Shown one piece after another: positions 27,732-37,682 of a DNA stretch of 64,000 bases (position 1 is its first letter; each line of letters starts with the position of its first letter). The notes beneath the pieces are model-generated. The model did not search any database. It was not told the DNA's origin and saw only the letters and a list, made by a program, of their open reading frames with translations. Position numbers and translations under genes: made by a program. Source of the DNA: Bremerella sp. JC817 (GTDB lineage: Bacteria; Planctomycetota; Planctomycetia; Pirellulales; Pirellulaceae); the NCBI RefSeq assembly GCF_040718835.1, contig NZ_JBFEFG010000280.1, positions 496,001-560,000 of the forward strand, in the 5' to 3' direction.

Positions 27732-28047
27732 AATTCCGATCGCTGCCGCAAGGCAATGGGGTTTTAGGAGATTCGGGAAACCGAGGGCAACCCACAGGTA
27801 ACCCTTTTGCCTCCCCGGCATCCTAGTAACAGAGCACCGAGGGAGGGGATCCGGAAGGTTGTCCCGGACCGGCTTTCCTCCATAATAAAAGCAAGCCCCC
27901 CGGGTTGTGAACCTGCCTGGAATCCGCAATTCTATTGGGTTACGCTCGGGATACCGGCCTGCGGCACCTTCGGGCTCTGCTTGATCTCATGAGACAATCA
28001 AGACGACACATAACCAACACGTACCAATTTGATCGGGAGTAGCCACC
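27732..28047. other. Intergenic region between arsC and trxA
   Basis: About 316 bases between divergent genes. It includes GGGAG (28035-28039) as a Shine-Dalgarno site for trxA. A G/C-rich stretch near 27840-27910 could fold, but I could not assign a known RNA. No gene seen. Confidence 0.4.
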
Positions 28048-28368
28048 ATGGCCCAAGTATTTAACGAAGACAACTTTGACGCTGAAGTGCTGCAGTCGAG
28101 CGAGCCAGTCCTGGTCGACTTTTGGGCTCCTTGGTGCGGTCCGTGCCGTCAGTTGGCACCGGTTATCGATCAGCTGGCCACCGAATACGAAGGTTCGGTC
28201 AAAGTCGGTAAGGTCGACACCGATCAGAATCCTAACCTGGCCGTGAAGTTCGGTATCCAGAGCATCCCGACCGTCATGATCTTCAAGAATGGCGAAGTCG
28301 TGAATCAAATGCTCGGCAACCAGCCAAAGGCCAACTTGCAGCAAGCGCTTGACGCTGCCAAGGGCTAA
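28048..28368 (+). CDS. trxA: Thioredoxin
   Basis: A 106-residue thioredoxin of standard length. The redox motif WCGPC (Cys30, Cys33), the cis-Pro segment IPTVMIF and the GNQPKA end match TrxA. It reduces protein disulfides in the cytoplasm. It stands alone on its strand, with arsC divergent upstream; arsenate reductases of this type commonly use glutaredoxin or thioredoxin, but no direct link is implied. Followed by a strong terminator. Confidence 0.96.
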   Translation: MAQVFNEDNFDAEVLQSSEPVLVDFWAPWCGPCRQLAPVIDQLATEYEGSVKVGKVDTDQNPNLAVKFGIQSIPTVMIFKNGEVVNQMLGNQPKANLQQALDAAKG

Positions 28369-28424
28369 GGCGAAGCCGCCCAGGCCCAAGCGTCCAGCAT
28401 CTGGATGCAGAAACCAGCTAGCAA

Positions 28425-28454
28425 AGACGGAGGACCATCGGTCTCCGTCTTTTT
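28425..28454 (+). terminator. Rho-independent terminator of trxA
   Basis: AGACGGAG-G-ACC (28425-28436) pairs with GGTCTCCGTCT (28440-28450) with one bulged G, followed by TTTT. About 57 bases after the stop. Confidence 0.85.
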
Positions 28455-28579
28455 TGCTGCTAGCGTCCCGGCATTTCAACCAGCCTAGCCGTTAAACTCA
28501 ACTTTTCAGGCACATCATGCCGATGCGAAAGGATGGCTGAGTATCAGAACCGATCCGCCGCTCCTTTCGATTATTCGCC

Positions 28580-29755
28580 ATGAAGCCGACCACTCGCAAA
28601 TCGAACATCTCGAATCCACCCGCCGAGCTCTCTGGGCACGTCGGTCCAGATTTGCGAATTGATGGTGCGCACACTGCTAACATCGAATCGAATTCGCCCG
28701 AGTCGTACGAAGACGACCATGGCGTCGATCTCTCGGCCGGCGACCTCGATATGCTGCCTGATTGGCAGCGCCGCCAGATCAATCAACTGGCTCGCCTGAT
28801 GCGGGATCGCCAGATGGAGCTCGATCGGCGCGAGGCAGAGTTGAACGCTCGGATGGCGAACTTCGAAAGTCAGCAGCGAAGTGCCGCCCTGGCAATGGCG
28901 GAAGAGTTGCCTTATATGGCAAAGCCGGCCGCGTCCCCTGAACCTGCTCCGGCGCGATCTTCCAGCCCGCTACGAACTATTGAAGAGACCATCCGCGCGT
29001 GGCGTCGCAAGTGGCGAGGTCAGTCCGCGACCCTGCAAGTCGACGAAGCCGAAGTTACCGACAGCGTAACGGTGCGACTGGAAAAACTTTCGGAAGCGGA
29101 ATCGCAACTCGCCCAGCAATGGGCGCTGCTGAAGAATGCCCGGTCGCTGCATTCGCTTCGCGAGAAAGAGTTTGCTGGCTATGCCCAGAAGCTCGAGCGC
29201 GAGATCGAACAAAGCCGAACTCAGCAGCAGCAGTGGCTCGATCAGGAACAAAGCCAGCTGGCCCAGCAGCGCGACGATCTGGTCTATCGCGAATCGGAAC
29301 TGGCCAAGGTTCAGCACGAACTGGAAATGGCCTTCGAAGACCTACGAGTCATTCGCGACGAACTGGAACTGGCCTGGGCCGAGATCCGCGTGCGGATTCC
29401 TTCGTCCCTACGACGCCGACTCGATCAGCAAACCGAGAAGGCGGTCGAGCGGTTCGATACCGCCACCTACGCTCGCAATCAGGCGACCCGCAGCGAGATC
29501 CGCAACTTGCTACAGCAGTTGGAACTGGTGAAGCTCGAGATCCAGGAAAGCCAGGTCCAACTGGAAGACTACTCGCAGCAGCAAGAGGCCGAGATGCGAC
29601 GTGCCCGGAAAGATCTGGCCGATCGCGAAACGCTCGTCCGTGCTCAGCTTGCCGAACTGCGTCGGGAATACGAGTCGCTGAATGACTCGAAGCTCGAGAT
29701 TCTTAAAGATCGCTACCAAGAGCTAAGCCGCGAGATTGCCTCGAAGGCTGCGTAG
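28580..29755 (+). CDS. Large coiled-coil protein of unknown function
   Basis: A 391-residue soluble protein. The first 60 residues are polar and disordered; the rest is a long alternating-charge helix (about 62-112 and 155-385), rich in Glu, Gln, Arg, Leu and Ala with heptad character, broken by a Pro/Ser-rich linker (about 113-133). No signal peptide. It could be a cytoskeletal or scaffold component. No family recognised. It stands alone between trxA and the glycine-rich gene. Confidence 0.75.
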   Translation: MKPTTRKSNISNPPAELSGHVGPDLRIDGAHTANIESNSPESYEDDHGVDLSAGDLDMLPDWQRRQINQLARLMRDRQMELDRREAELNARMANFESQQRSAALAMAEELPYMAKPAASPEPAPARSSSPLRTIEETIRAWRRKWRGQSATLQVDEAEVTDSVTVRLEKLSEAESQLAQQWALLKNARSLHSLREKEFAGYAQKLEREIEQSRTQQQQWLDQEQSQLAQQRDDLVYRESELAKVQHELEMAFEDLRVIRDELELAWAEIRVRIPSSLRRRLDQQTEKAVERFDTATYARNQATRSEIRNLLQQLELVKLEIQESQVQLEDYSQQQEAEMRRARKDLADRETLVRAQLAELRREYESLNDSKLEILKDRYQELSREIASKAA

Positions 29756-29781
29756 CATTTCTTCGATTCGACGAGCGCATG

Positions 29782-29810
29782 AAAAAGGGGGCGTTCCCAA
29801 GAACACCCCC
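29782..29810 (-). terminator. Terminator of the glycine-rich protein gene (minus strand)
   Basis: GGGGGcGTTC and GAACaCCCCC form a stem with one mismatch and a CCAA loop. Read on the minus strand it is followed by TTTTT, so it terminates the gene that ends at 29845; the plus-strand gene also ends just before it. Confidence 0.65.
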
Positions 29811-29844
29811 CGAATCGTGCTGATTCGTTTGGAATCGTTCGCGA

Positions 29845-30690
29845 TTAGCTATCGCTGAGCGAAGCACTCGAGCTGCTGCTCGACTGATTCTTGGTGCGTT
29901 CTGCTTCACGCTTCTTGGCAACTTCGGCTGCCTTGTAAGCGACTTCCAGTTCTGCACGGCTGAAGTAAGGGGTTGGGCCGCCGATCAGGTGTTCGACCTG
30001 CTTGTTGGCCAGTTCTTCCCAGCTCATGCCGTTGTTCAGGTGCCATGCGGCTGCCTGGGCACTACGCTGGTTCAGTTCGCCACTGCCCAGCATCTGGCAG
30101 ATGTCTGCGACGCCTGGCTTGGTGGTGTAAGCTTCGATTGGCTTCAGTTCGTAAGGGATCTGCGGATCTGGATCTTCCAGGCCGTGGTCCAGGCAAACGC
30201 CTTTGACCTTCACGCGAGCGACCTTCTCTGGCATGACGTTGAAGAAACCACCGCCGCCACCGCCGCCGTTGTTTCCGAAACCGCCGCCGCCGCCATTGTT
30301 ACCGAAGCCACCGCCGCCGCCGCCGCCGAAGCCTTGGTTACCACCACCGCCGCCGCCGTTGTTACCGAAGCCGCCGCCGCCTTGGTTACCAAAACCGCCG
30401 CCGCCACCGTTGTTGCCGAACTGGGCGAGAGGAACACCAGCAAACGCTGCCGGCATCGCGACACGCATCTTCTTCTTGGTCTTGTTGGTAACGATGATCG
30501 TTCCCTTTTCCGAGTTCATCGGAATGAACTTCACCTCGATGTCACCGTTATCCATTGCCTGGAACAGTTCCACCGTTTCGACTTCGTTGGTCGAATCCGA
30601 TGCTTTGCTGTCATCCGCCACAGCCATCGAGGCCAAGCAGCCCAGCACGGCCACGCACCCAAACAATCGCCCAACCATGTGCCATTTCAT
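29845..30690 (-). CDS. Exported glycine-rich protein
   Basis: A 281-residue protein with a signal peptide (about 6-25, VGRLFGCVAVLGCLASMAVA) and then a 60-residue domain with NKTKKKMRVAMPAAFAGVPLAQF. A low-complexity segment at about 91-148 repeats FGNNGGGGGG and related units. After it comes a folded-looking domain (FFNVMPEKVARVKVKGVCLDHGLEDP ...) and a Ser-rich tail. The Gly repeats resemble those of flexible or RNA-binding proteins, but here the context is extracytoplasmic. A plus-strand frame over the same bases (30203-30709) is the poly-Pro shadow of the Gly repeats and is not used. Confidence 0.75.
   Translation of the reverse strand: MKWHMVGRLFGCVAVLGCLASMAVADDSKASDSTNEVETVELFQAMDNGDIEVKFIPMNSEKGTIIVTNKTKKKMRVAMPAAFAGVPLAQFGNNGGGGGFGNQGGGGFGNNGGGGGGNQGFGGGGGGGFGNNGGGGGFGNNGGGGGGGFFNVMPEKVARVKVKGVCLDHGLEDPDPQIPYELKPIEAYTTKPGVADICQMLGSGELNQRSAQAAAWHLNNGMSWEELANKQVEHLIGGPTPYFSRAELEVAYKAAEVAKKREAERTKNQSSSSSSASLSDS
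30240..30420 (-). repeat. Low-complexity Gly-codon repeat inside the coding region
   Basis: On the minus strand the segment encodes repeats of Gly runs spaced by Phe-Gly-Asn-Asn and Gln. At DNA level it is CCGCCGCCA/TTGTTGCC-type, slippage-prone, so copy number may vary between strains. Confidence 0.8.
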
Positions 30691-31247
30691 GAGAAAACTG
30701 CTCCTATGATTCGCTCCTCTGAGGCGACCGCCGGCGAATCAACAAATCCAATTTGAGATGATTTCGAGACAAGAACCGATCAGCTCCACCGGTTTGATAC
30801 CGGGAACTGTGGATGCTTTTCCTACCCAATACGCAGGATACACGACACCTTAAGCTTAATTGCTGTTTGGCAGTAAGCCAACAATTTTGCGCGCGGGTTC
30901 GAAATCCACCTGAAATAGGGGAATCCACCACAAAATGGGCAAACAGGGCAATTTCACCCCCTCCGAGCTACTGGGGCACTGTTTCTCCATTCGAACCAGT
31001 AGCCGATCGTTTCGATCGGGACCCACCATTAGCCATCCTAATGGAAATTCACCTTCCGCAAAACGGGCATTAATGCGGTTCATAATGAAGAATTCCCCCT
31101 CTTATCCCACGCTTTTCGGTTTTAACCACCCCGATAATGTGGATAATGGCGGCAGCTCCACTCGGTTGCCGATGGATGACCGATTGTGGGACACCACCTG
31201 AGTTCGACACCTTGGAACCTGCCGTCGGTCTACAAAGGAGTGGCACC
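30691..31247. other. Intergenic region between glycine-rich gene and hppA
   Basis: About 557 bases, more AT-rich than the flanks. AAAGGAG at 31234-31240 is the Shine-Dalgarno site of hppA. I found no gene, no clear promoter pair and no ncRNA; short frames here are not credible. Confidence 0.45.
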
Positions 31248-33749
31248 ATGTTTCTCGACTTCGGCATCTGGTTGTTTGTTCTGCTGGCCGCGATCACCTC
31301 TTTAGTGCAGGCCTACTTCTTCTTTCTTGGCATGGTGAAGTCCGATCCTGGGACCTCGCGCATGCAAGAGATCGCTGGGTACGTCCGGCAGGGAGCCAAC
31401 GCCTATCTGACCCAGCAGTACATCGTGGTCTCGATTTTCTTCGTCGCCATCGCGGTCGTTCTGGCGATCCTGGCGTTTGTGTTCGAGGTGCAAAGTCACT
31501 GGGTTCCGTTCGCCTTCATGACCGGCGGGTTGTTCTCAGGCCTGGCGGGCTGGATTGGGATGAAAACTGCTACGCTGGCCAGCAGCCGCACAGCCGCTGG
31601 GGCACAGCGTTCGTTGAATCAAGGCCTGCAGGTCGCCTTCCGCAGTGGCGCCGTGATGGGACTGACCGTGGTCGGGCTGGGGTTGTTGGACGTGGTCATC
31701 TGGTTCGGCGTGCTGTATTGGATCTTTCAACTTTCGCTCTTCGAGATCACCGTGACGATGCTTTGCTTCGGCATGGGAGCAAGTTGCCAGGCGTTGTTTG
31801 CCCGCGTCGGTGGCGGCATCTTTACGAAGGCGGCCGACGTCGGCGCGGACCTGGTGGGGAAAGTCGAGCAGGGTATTCCGGAAGACGACCCGCGCAATCC
31901 AGCTTCGATTGCCGACAACGTGGGCGACAACGTTGGCGATGTCGCCGGGATGGGTGCCGACCTCTACGAAAGCTATTGCGGCAGTATTCTCGCGACCGCA
32001 GCGCTTGGGGTCGCCGCATTCGCTTCGCCTGGCATGGCCGAAGCCGCTGGTTACGAGAACGTTGCCGATGCGCAGCTCCGGGCGTTGTTCTTACCGATGG
32101 TGATCGCGGCGTTCGGCATGTTGCTTTCCATCGCCGGCGTCTACCTGGTTCGGACCGGCGAAGATGCCACGCAAAAGAACCTGCTGGCTGCGTTGTCACG
32201 CGGGATCAACGCGGCGACAGCAGCGGTCGCGATCATTTCGATCCTGGTTTGCTGCGCGATGATGCCTGCCGTTCCGGTCGCTTCGTATTCGCTGGGTCTC
32301 ACGATCCCAGGCGTCGCCTTCAGCATCCTCGTCGGTCTTGCCGCAGGCTGGTTGATCGGCAAATGGACCGAGTACGCCACCAGCGACGAATTCACTCCGA
32401 CGAAGAAGCTTGCCGAGCAATCCGAAACCGGCCCCGCCACGATCATCATTGGTGGTATCGCCGATGGCATGCTGAGTGTCTGGCCTCCGGTGCTGGTGAT
32501 CAGCATCGCGACGATCTTGTCGTTCGGTTTCGCGAACGGCTTTCACTTCGACGATCCTAATTTGTTCTCGTTGGGTTTGTACGGCGTCGGTATCGCCGCG
32601 GTCGGAATGCTGAGCACGCTGGGCATCACCCTCGCGACCGATGCGTATGGTCCGATCGCGGACAACGCTGGTGGCAACGCCGAGATGTCGCATCTGGAAC
32701 CGGTCGTGCGAGAACGAACCGACGCGCTCGATAGCCTTGGCAACACGACTGCGGCAACGGGCAAGGGCTTCGCGATTGGATCGGCAGCGCTGACCGCTTT
32801 GGCGCTTATGGCTGCCTACGTGGAAGTGGTTCGCGAAGGCTTTCGCCGCTGGGGTGACAGTGTGGCAGCGGAAGTCGAGTACGACGTGCCGACCAAGATT
32901 GCTCCTGGTTTCGTCGTGCTGAAACATCAGGAAGATGGCGTCGATATGGTGAACGGGTACCTGACGATGCCCGGTGATTTGCGGCACGAGAAAGTTCAGG
33001 CCCTCTGGAAGAAAGCAGGGGAGGATGGCCAGCCCGCTGCGCTCGCCACCGACCTGGTTCGCATCGCCGAGCCAGGTGCGGAACCGAAGTTAGAGTTCGC
33101 CGAAACCGGGGCTTCGCTGGTTCATATCCATCAGGCCAGCCTCAGCGATTTCACCACCTATTATGAAGCAACGGTGATGAACCCAAAGGTTCTGGTGGGG
33201 ATCTTTGTCGGGGCGATGGCGACGTTTGTCTTCTGCGCGATGACGATGAAAGCGGTCGGCCGGGCCGCGAAGGGAATGGTGGAAGAGGTCCGCCGACAGT
33301 TCCGCGAGAAGCCTGGTATCATGAACAACACCGAACTGCCTGACTATGCCGCGCCGGTCGAGATCAGCACGAAAGCGGCCCAACTCGAAATGATCGTGCC
33401 GTCGCTGCTGGGTTTGATCACACCATTGGCGATCGGTTGGATTCTGGGCGTGGGTGGTGTCCTGGGTCTATTGGTCGGAGCCCTGACGACTGGCTTCTGC
33501 CTGGCGATCTTCATGGCCAACAGCGGAGGAAGTTGGGACAACGCGAAGAAGTACATCGAGGCGGGTCATCACGGAGGGAAGGGGAGCGATGCCCACAAGG
33601 CCGCAGTCGTGGGTGACACCGTTGGTGATCCCTTCAAGGACACCAGCGGACCAAGCTTGAATATCTTGATCAAGCTGATGAGTATGGTCAGCGTGGTGGT
33701 TGCCGGATTTGTGGTCCGCTACAGCCTGGTCGCGTTGGGACTGTTTTAA
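31248..33749 (+). CDS. hppA: Membrane-bound ion-translocating pyrophosphatase, K+-dependent type
   Basis: An 833-residue polytopic pump. It hydrolyses PPi and moves H+ or Na+ across a membrane. The catalytic loop [19 protein letters not shown] followed by [21 protein letters not shown] is intact, and the C-terminal [24 protein letters not shown] is present. [10 protein letters not shown] at about residue 498 has Ala (502) and Gly (505) where K+-independent enzymes have Lys and Thr, so it should need K+. It carries an extra segment of about 90 residues (about 525-635) compared with typical family members. SD AAAGGAG, 7 bases upstream. Whether the ion is H+ or Na+ cannot be decided from sequence. 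Confidence 0.93.
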   Translation: MFLDFGIWLFVLLAAITSLVQAYFFFLGMVKSDPGTSRMQEIAGYVRQGANAYLTQQYIVVSIFFVAIAVVLAILAFVFEVQSHWVPFAFMTGGLFSGLAGWIGMKTATLASSRTAAGAQRSLNQGLQVAFRSGAVMGLTVVGLGLLDVVIWFGVLYWIFQLSLFEITVTMLCFGMGASCQALFARVGGGIFTKAADVGADLVGKVEQGIPEDDPRNPASIADNVGDNVGDVAGMGADLYESYCGSILATAALGVAAFASPGMAEAAGYENVADAQLRALFLPMVIAAFGMLLSIAGVYLVRTGEDATQKNLLAALSRGINAATAAVAIISILVCCAMMPAVPVASYSLGLTIPGVAFSILVGLAAGWLIGKWTEYATSDEFTPTKKLAEQSETGPATIIIGGIADGMLSVWPPVLVISIATILSFGFANGFHFDDPNLFSLGLYGVGIAAVGMLSTLGITLATDAYGPIADNAGGNAEMSHLEPVVRERTDALDSLGNTTAATGKGFAIGSAALTALALMAAYVEVVREGFRRWGDSVAAEVEYDVPTKIAPGFVVLKHQEDGVDMVNGYLTMPGDLRHEKVQALWKKAGEDGQPAALATDLVRIAEPGAEPKLEFAETGASLVHIHQASLSDFTTYYEATVMNPKVLVGIFVGAMATFVFCAMTMKAVGRAAKGMVEEVRRQFREKPGIMNNTELPDYAAPVEISTKAAQLEMIVPSLLGLITPLAIGWILGVGGVLGLLVGALTTGFCLAIFMANSGGSWDNAKKYIEAGHHGGKGSDAHKAAVVGDTVGDPFKDTSGPSLNILIKLMSMVSVVVAGFVVRYSLVALGLF

Positions 33750-33776
33750 TCAGGCCGTTGGCAATTCCGCACGTTC

Positions 33777-34631
33777 CTATGGGGTGCGTGCCTGATGACT
33801 CAGCGGAGCAGACGTTCCGCCGACCTTCTCAAGTTCGATCCAGCCGACTACTTTCACGTCGCTGTCGGCCGCGGCAGATGGAACGATCTGCTTGATTCGG
33901 ACCTGGTGTCCCAGGATGTCGAGTTGATCGCCTGGGCGGATCGTCAATTCCGTGGTTGGTCCATCTTCCGATTGACGAATCGATCTTTCGTCGCGACGCA
34001 GCGTTTGTGTGCAGCGACCGATCTGGGCTTCCGATCCATCGGCGGCGATGGAGAGCAAGGTGATCTGCTCACGAGTCGTTTCCATTGGCTGTTGTGGCTG
34101 GCGGAAGAACTCCTCGTTGCCGAACAGTTCGGCAACTTCTCCTAGGACCAACGTCCGGCAATCTTCCGATGGTCGCCAATCGCTCGACAGGTCGGTCGTT
34201 CGGTCGACCATATTGATCGAATGGTTCCCTTTAATGTGGACCTCGAAGACGTGTCCGTAATAGGGAAACCAATCACCGTTTTTGATGGTGACTCGCCGAC
34301 CTTCTTCGGCGTAGCGAAGATCGTCGCCGTCGAATTCTCGCCCGAGGTAGTGCGTTAGCAGGTACTCATCATCGCCGGGCATTTGGTGGATGGATAGCTG
34401 TTCGACTTTCTGAAGAGGATTCGGAAGTCGGACACCTCCCGCGTTCAGATGCCGGAACGAGGCAGTGTATTGGCGGGGGTAGGTTCCATGCTCCCGGAAG
34501 TAATCTTCGCCCACCGGATTGTTCTGGTAGTAGAGGTCGGGCGAGGTCCGCCGAAATTGGATCGGATCGACATCGCAGCCAACCGTCAGCGTAACCAAAA
34601 TCAAAGCAACCAACGCAGCCAGGCGAAACAT
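33777..34631 (-). CDS. Lipoprotein of unknown function
   Basis: A 284-residue protein with a lipobox ending at Cys19 (LVTLTVGC). The mature part is polar with several aromatic residues and a short glycine-rich central loop, ending PLSHQARTP. No named domain. It could be outer-membrane or periplasmic. It converges with hppA (28 bases apart). Confidence 0.68.
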   Translation of the reverse strand: MFRLAALVALILVTLTVGCDVDPIQFRRTSPDLYYQNNPVGEDYFREHGTYPRQYTASFRHLNAGGVRLPNPLQKVEQLSIHQMPGDDEYLLTHYLGREFDGDDLRYAEEGRRVTIKNGDWFPYYGHVFEVHIKGNHSINMVDRTTDLSSDWRPSEDCRTLVLGEVAELFGNEEFFRQPQQPMETTREQITLLSIAADGSEAQIGRCTQTLRRDERSIRQSEDGPTTELTIRPGDQLDILGHQVRIKQIVPSAAADSDVKVVGWIELEKVGGTSAPLSHQARTP

Positions 34632-35082
34632 AGGCGAACTCCGATATGGGGAAAGCGACCAACGCGAACGTACCCTCGGTCCCAGGTAAGACGATCCACC
34701 ATCGGGGTGTGGTTTTAGAAAAAAGGGCTGAAAAGCAAGAAGTCGCGTTCTTTTCCGTTTTTTGCGATCGGGCCGCTTTCCCGTTTACCCCGTGCGTGTG
34801 GCTGGATTTCCTCCGTTACACACGGAACAATCGATAATCGAAGTAAAGGATTTCAAGTTTTGACCAAATTTTTCCCCAAACCCTCCTAATCGGGAATAAT
34901 TTGCTTATCACAATAAGAACACGACTAAAGGCCAGTAGTGCGTGAAACGATCTCACCCCGGAATCATTTCCCATCCGCACCAATAACGATCAACTGAGGT
35001 TCTCTCGGGATCGCCCTGGCTAATTTCCGCCCCTAATCTCGCCTGCGACCTTTCGTCGCGCTTCGTTTCCCTCGAGGTCCAG
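34632..35082. other. Intergenic region between the lipoprotein gene and the motor cassette
   Basis: About 451 bases between divergent genes. It includes an AT-rich patch (about 34830-34920) and GAGGT before the first ATG of the cassette. It probably holds the cassette promoter. No gene or structured RNA seen. Confidence 0.45.
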
Positions 35083-36801
35083 ATGTATTTCAAGTTCAAG
35101 TGTCCTGAGTGCGGCCAGTCGCTCAAGGTCCGTCAAGAGTTGGCTGGTCAGAAGCGAAATTGCCCCTACTGCAAGAAGACGGTCCATATTCCTCGCGTTG
35201 AAGATGTTCCGGAAGAATTGCCGTCGCTGGATTCCCCCTCGCTGCCCGACCTGGGCAACGACCCACTTTCGGGTGGCGGTGGTGGCCTGGGTGGTCTCGA
35301 CCTGGGGAATCTGCAGACCGACTCGATTTCGACGCGCAACGCCCCGGCAAAGGGTGCCGCCGGCAAAAAGCCAGCCACCCCGCCAGCCGCTAAGAAACAA
35401 GCTGCGGCCAGCAATACCTCGGCCGAAAGTGGCGAGTTCACCGACCCCAGCGACGTCGGCCTGTTGAGCACCGGCCTGATCGGCTTCGTCTCGATGCTGG
35501 TCTTCATGGGGCTGATGTATCCGTCCAAGGGGACCTACATCGGTGGTCTGTTCTGGGAAGGTGGAATGCAGGGGGTCGTCATTCAGGCCCTCAGTACGTT
35601 CCTGTTCTTCTGGGCGATCGCCATTCTGTGGAAGAAACATCGCAAGATCGCTCGTCAGCGCGACTATCTGCTGATGGACGTTCTGCCGACCGATATCTCG
35701 AACGAAATCCGCGTCGATACGCTCGATCGTTACGTCGAAAACATCCGCGGCCTGCCAGGCGAACATGGCGAAAGCTTTTTGATCAACCGCGTGCTGCGAG
35801 GTTTGCAGCACTTCCGCGTGCGTCAAAGTGCTTCGGACACCGCGACCATGATGGCTTCGCAGTCGGAAATCGACTCGAACAACGTTGCCTCGAGCTACAC
35901 GCCATTGAAGGTGCTGATCTGGGCTATCCCGACGATGGGTTTTATCGGGACGGTGCTCGGTATTAGTCTCGCGGTGGCCTCGCTCGCCGGTGCCTTGTCG
36001 GGCGACGATCCGAAACAGCTCCTTGCCTCGCTGCGTGAAATGTTCAGCGGTCTGGGTACGGCGTTTAATACCACGCTGGTCGCCCTGGTGATGAGCATGA
36101 TCATCAAGTTCCCAATGTCTTCGCTGCAGAAGAGCGAAGAAGGGGTGCTGAACTGGGTCGACGAGTACTGCAACGAAAACCTCCTGCGTCGCCTGGTCGA
36201 CGGTCGCGAAAAGGTCGAAGACAAGCCAAACTCGCCTTACGATACCAAGGTCTTCCGCCGTGCGGTCGAAGAGGCGATGGCAACCCAACAGGCCGAGCTC
36301 GAGTCTTGGGTGAAGAAGCTGGAGTTGGTCGGCCAAACGATTACCGAACAGACCTCGAAGGGCTGGGACGAGATCAATGGCAAGATCCTCAACAGCCAGG
36401 AAGAGACCACCAACAAGCTGATGGAAGTGGTCAGCGCCAAGACGATCGACATGCAGAAGCGTCAGGAAGAACAGCAGACGCTGATGCAGGATCAGTTGAA
36501 CCAGATGCAGGAAGTGGCCGCTCAGTTACAGAACACGCTTGGCCAACTGGCCAGCGCCGCGGTCGATTCGCATATCAAGGTCAACGAAACGATGACCGAC
36601 ACCTCGGACCGTCTCGAGAAGTATCTCGGCGGCGTCGAACAGGGTCTCAGCGGTTTGGCCGAAGTGCTCAACAAGCTGGGCAACGAAACGGTCGTCGTGC
36701 AGCAAGTCGAAACGGCTGGCGCCAATGGTGGCGGCGGCGGTGGCTGGTTCGGATTCGGTGGTGGCAGCAAAGCCAAGACACGCCGAAACGGGAGACGATA
36801 A
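35083..36801 (+). CDS. MotA/TolQ/ExbB-like membrane protein with N-terminal zinc ribbon and coiled-coil tail
   Basis: A 572-residue protein with three parts. Residues 1-35 are a zinc-ribbon-like knuckle (CPECGQ ... CPYCKK, Cys 7, 10, 27, 30), then a Gly/Ser/Ala-rich linker to about 120. Four TM helices follow at about 126-146, 163-183, 278-305 and 323-343, with the MotA-type TGFI/TVLGISLAVASLAGAL and GTAFNTTLVALVMSMI segments. The rest (about 390-535) is a coiled coil, ending in a Gly-rich and basic tail. In MotA/TolQ relatives these helices surround a dimer of MotB/ExbD and use an ion gradient for motion. It is followed immediately by a partner gene. It is not a bare TolQ; the zinc ribbon and tail are unusual. 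Confidence 0.85.
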   Translation: MYFKFKCPECGQSLKVRQELAGQKRNCPYCKKTVHIPRVEDVPEELPSLDSPSLPDLGNDPLSGGGGGLGGLDLGNLQTDSISTRNAPAKGAAGKKPATPPAAKKQAAASNTSAESGEFTDPSDVGLLSTGLIGFVSMLVFMGLMYPSKGTYIGGLFWEGGMQGVVIQALSTFLFFWAIAILWKKHRKIARQRDYLLMDVLPTDISNEIRVDTLDRYVENIRGLPGEHGESFLINRVLRGLQHFRVRQSASDTATMMASQSEIDSNNVASSYTPLKVLIWAIPTMGFIGTVLGISLAVASLAGALSGDDPKQLLASLREMFSGLGTAFNTTLVALVMSMIIKFPMSSLQKSEEGVLNWVDEYCNENLLRRLVDGREKVEDKPNSPYDTKVFRRAVEEAMATQQAELESWVKKLELVGQTITEQTSKGWDEINGKILNSQEETTNKLMEVVSAKTIDMQKRQEEQQTLMQDQLNQMQEVAAQLQNTLGQLASAAVDSHIKVNETMTDTSDRLEKYLGGVEQGLSGLAEVLNKLGNETVVVQQVETAGANGGGGGGWFGFGGGSKAKTRRNGRR

Positions 36802-37620
36802 ATGGCCAAGCGCAACAAGGACACCGGGGAAGACATCTCGCTCTTCCCCTTCCTCAGTGTGCTGGCTTGTGTGATCGGCACGCTGACGATGATCATCGCC
36901 GCAATCGCCGTGCAGTCGTTGGACAATGACGCCGTCGATCAGGCGATCGAATATCAAAAGAAGGAAGAACAGCTCGCCACTGATACGGCCGAACTCGAAA
37001 AGCTCCGCAACGAGCTCAAGAAGAAGGAAGCCGAACTCAAACGCGAGCAGTCAAGCGAACAGAAGAAACTGGAAGACGCCAAGAAGCGTCTGGCAGAACT
37101 TCTGGCGAAGCTGGAAAAGACCGAGTCGCAACTCCAGAACATCTCGATCGAAGGCCCCAAGGTGAACGTGGCGGCCCAGACCGAAGAGATTTCGAAAATG
37201 GAGGATGAGCTCAAGTCTCGTCGTGAGAAAATCGCCCAGCTTCAAAAGCAGATTGACGAACGCAAGCTGCCCCCCAAGGAGTCGGAAGTTTCGATTCTGC
37301 CTGGCGGTAGCGGTGTCGGATTCAAGCCTTCATTCATTGAATGCGACGACGGTCGAATTGTGATCCACGAGGATGGCAAAACGATTCCCGTTCGTACGGC
37401 TGAATTGAATACCAATCCTGACTTTGCCAAGATGCTGGAGAAGGTCAAGAATCAGAAAGATGGCACACTCGTCTTTTTGATTCGCGACGACGGCCTTTCC
37501 ACTTACAACACGGCTCGCAACTTTGCCAACTCCAAGGGAGTGAAAAACGGTAAGTTGCCGGTCATCGGTGATGGTCGCGTCGACCTGAGCTACTTCACCA
37601 AACAAGCCAAGAACTCGTAA
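36802..37620 (+). CDS. ExbD/TolR-like protein with coiled coil, first partner
   Basis: A 272-residue protein beginning directly after the stop of the previous gene (TAA then ATG, with GGAGA 6 bases upstream). A short N-terminus (MAKRNKDTGEDISLFPFLS) leads into one TM helix (about 20-43), then a long coiled coil (about 48-150) and a C-terminal folded domain (about 168-272). ExbD/MotB proteins have a single TM with a charged residue for ion conduction; an acidic residue near the helix, such as Asp11 or Glu10, is only a candidate. It presumably forms the inner element of the motor with the gene before it. Confidence 0.78.
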   Translation: MAKRNKDTGEDISLFPFLSVLACVIGTLTMIIAAIAVQSLDNDAVDQAIEYQKKEEQLATDTAELEKLRNELKKKEAELKREQSSEQKKLEDAKKRLAELLAKLEKTESQLQNISIEGPKVNVAAQTEEISKMEDELKSRREKIAQLQKQIDERKLPPKESEVSILPGGSGVGFKPSFIECDDGRIVIHEDGKTIPVRTAELNTNPDFAKMLEKVKNQKDGTLVFLIRDDGLSTYNTARNFANSKGVKNGKLPVIGDGRVDLSYFTKQAKNS

Positions 37621-37682
37621 CCGAGTGGGGCTGGTGCTTGCCGCCAGTCCCAAGCGGAAACCTATAAGCAGAATCGAAGACC

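Noticed and set aside
30203..30709. Proline-rich plus-strand protein
   Set aside because: It is the complementary frame of the Gly repeats of the minus-strand exported protein, which has signal peptide and a terminator.
36522..36957. Minus-strand frames overlapping the cassette junction
   Set aside because: Shadow frames of the motor cassette, without start support.
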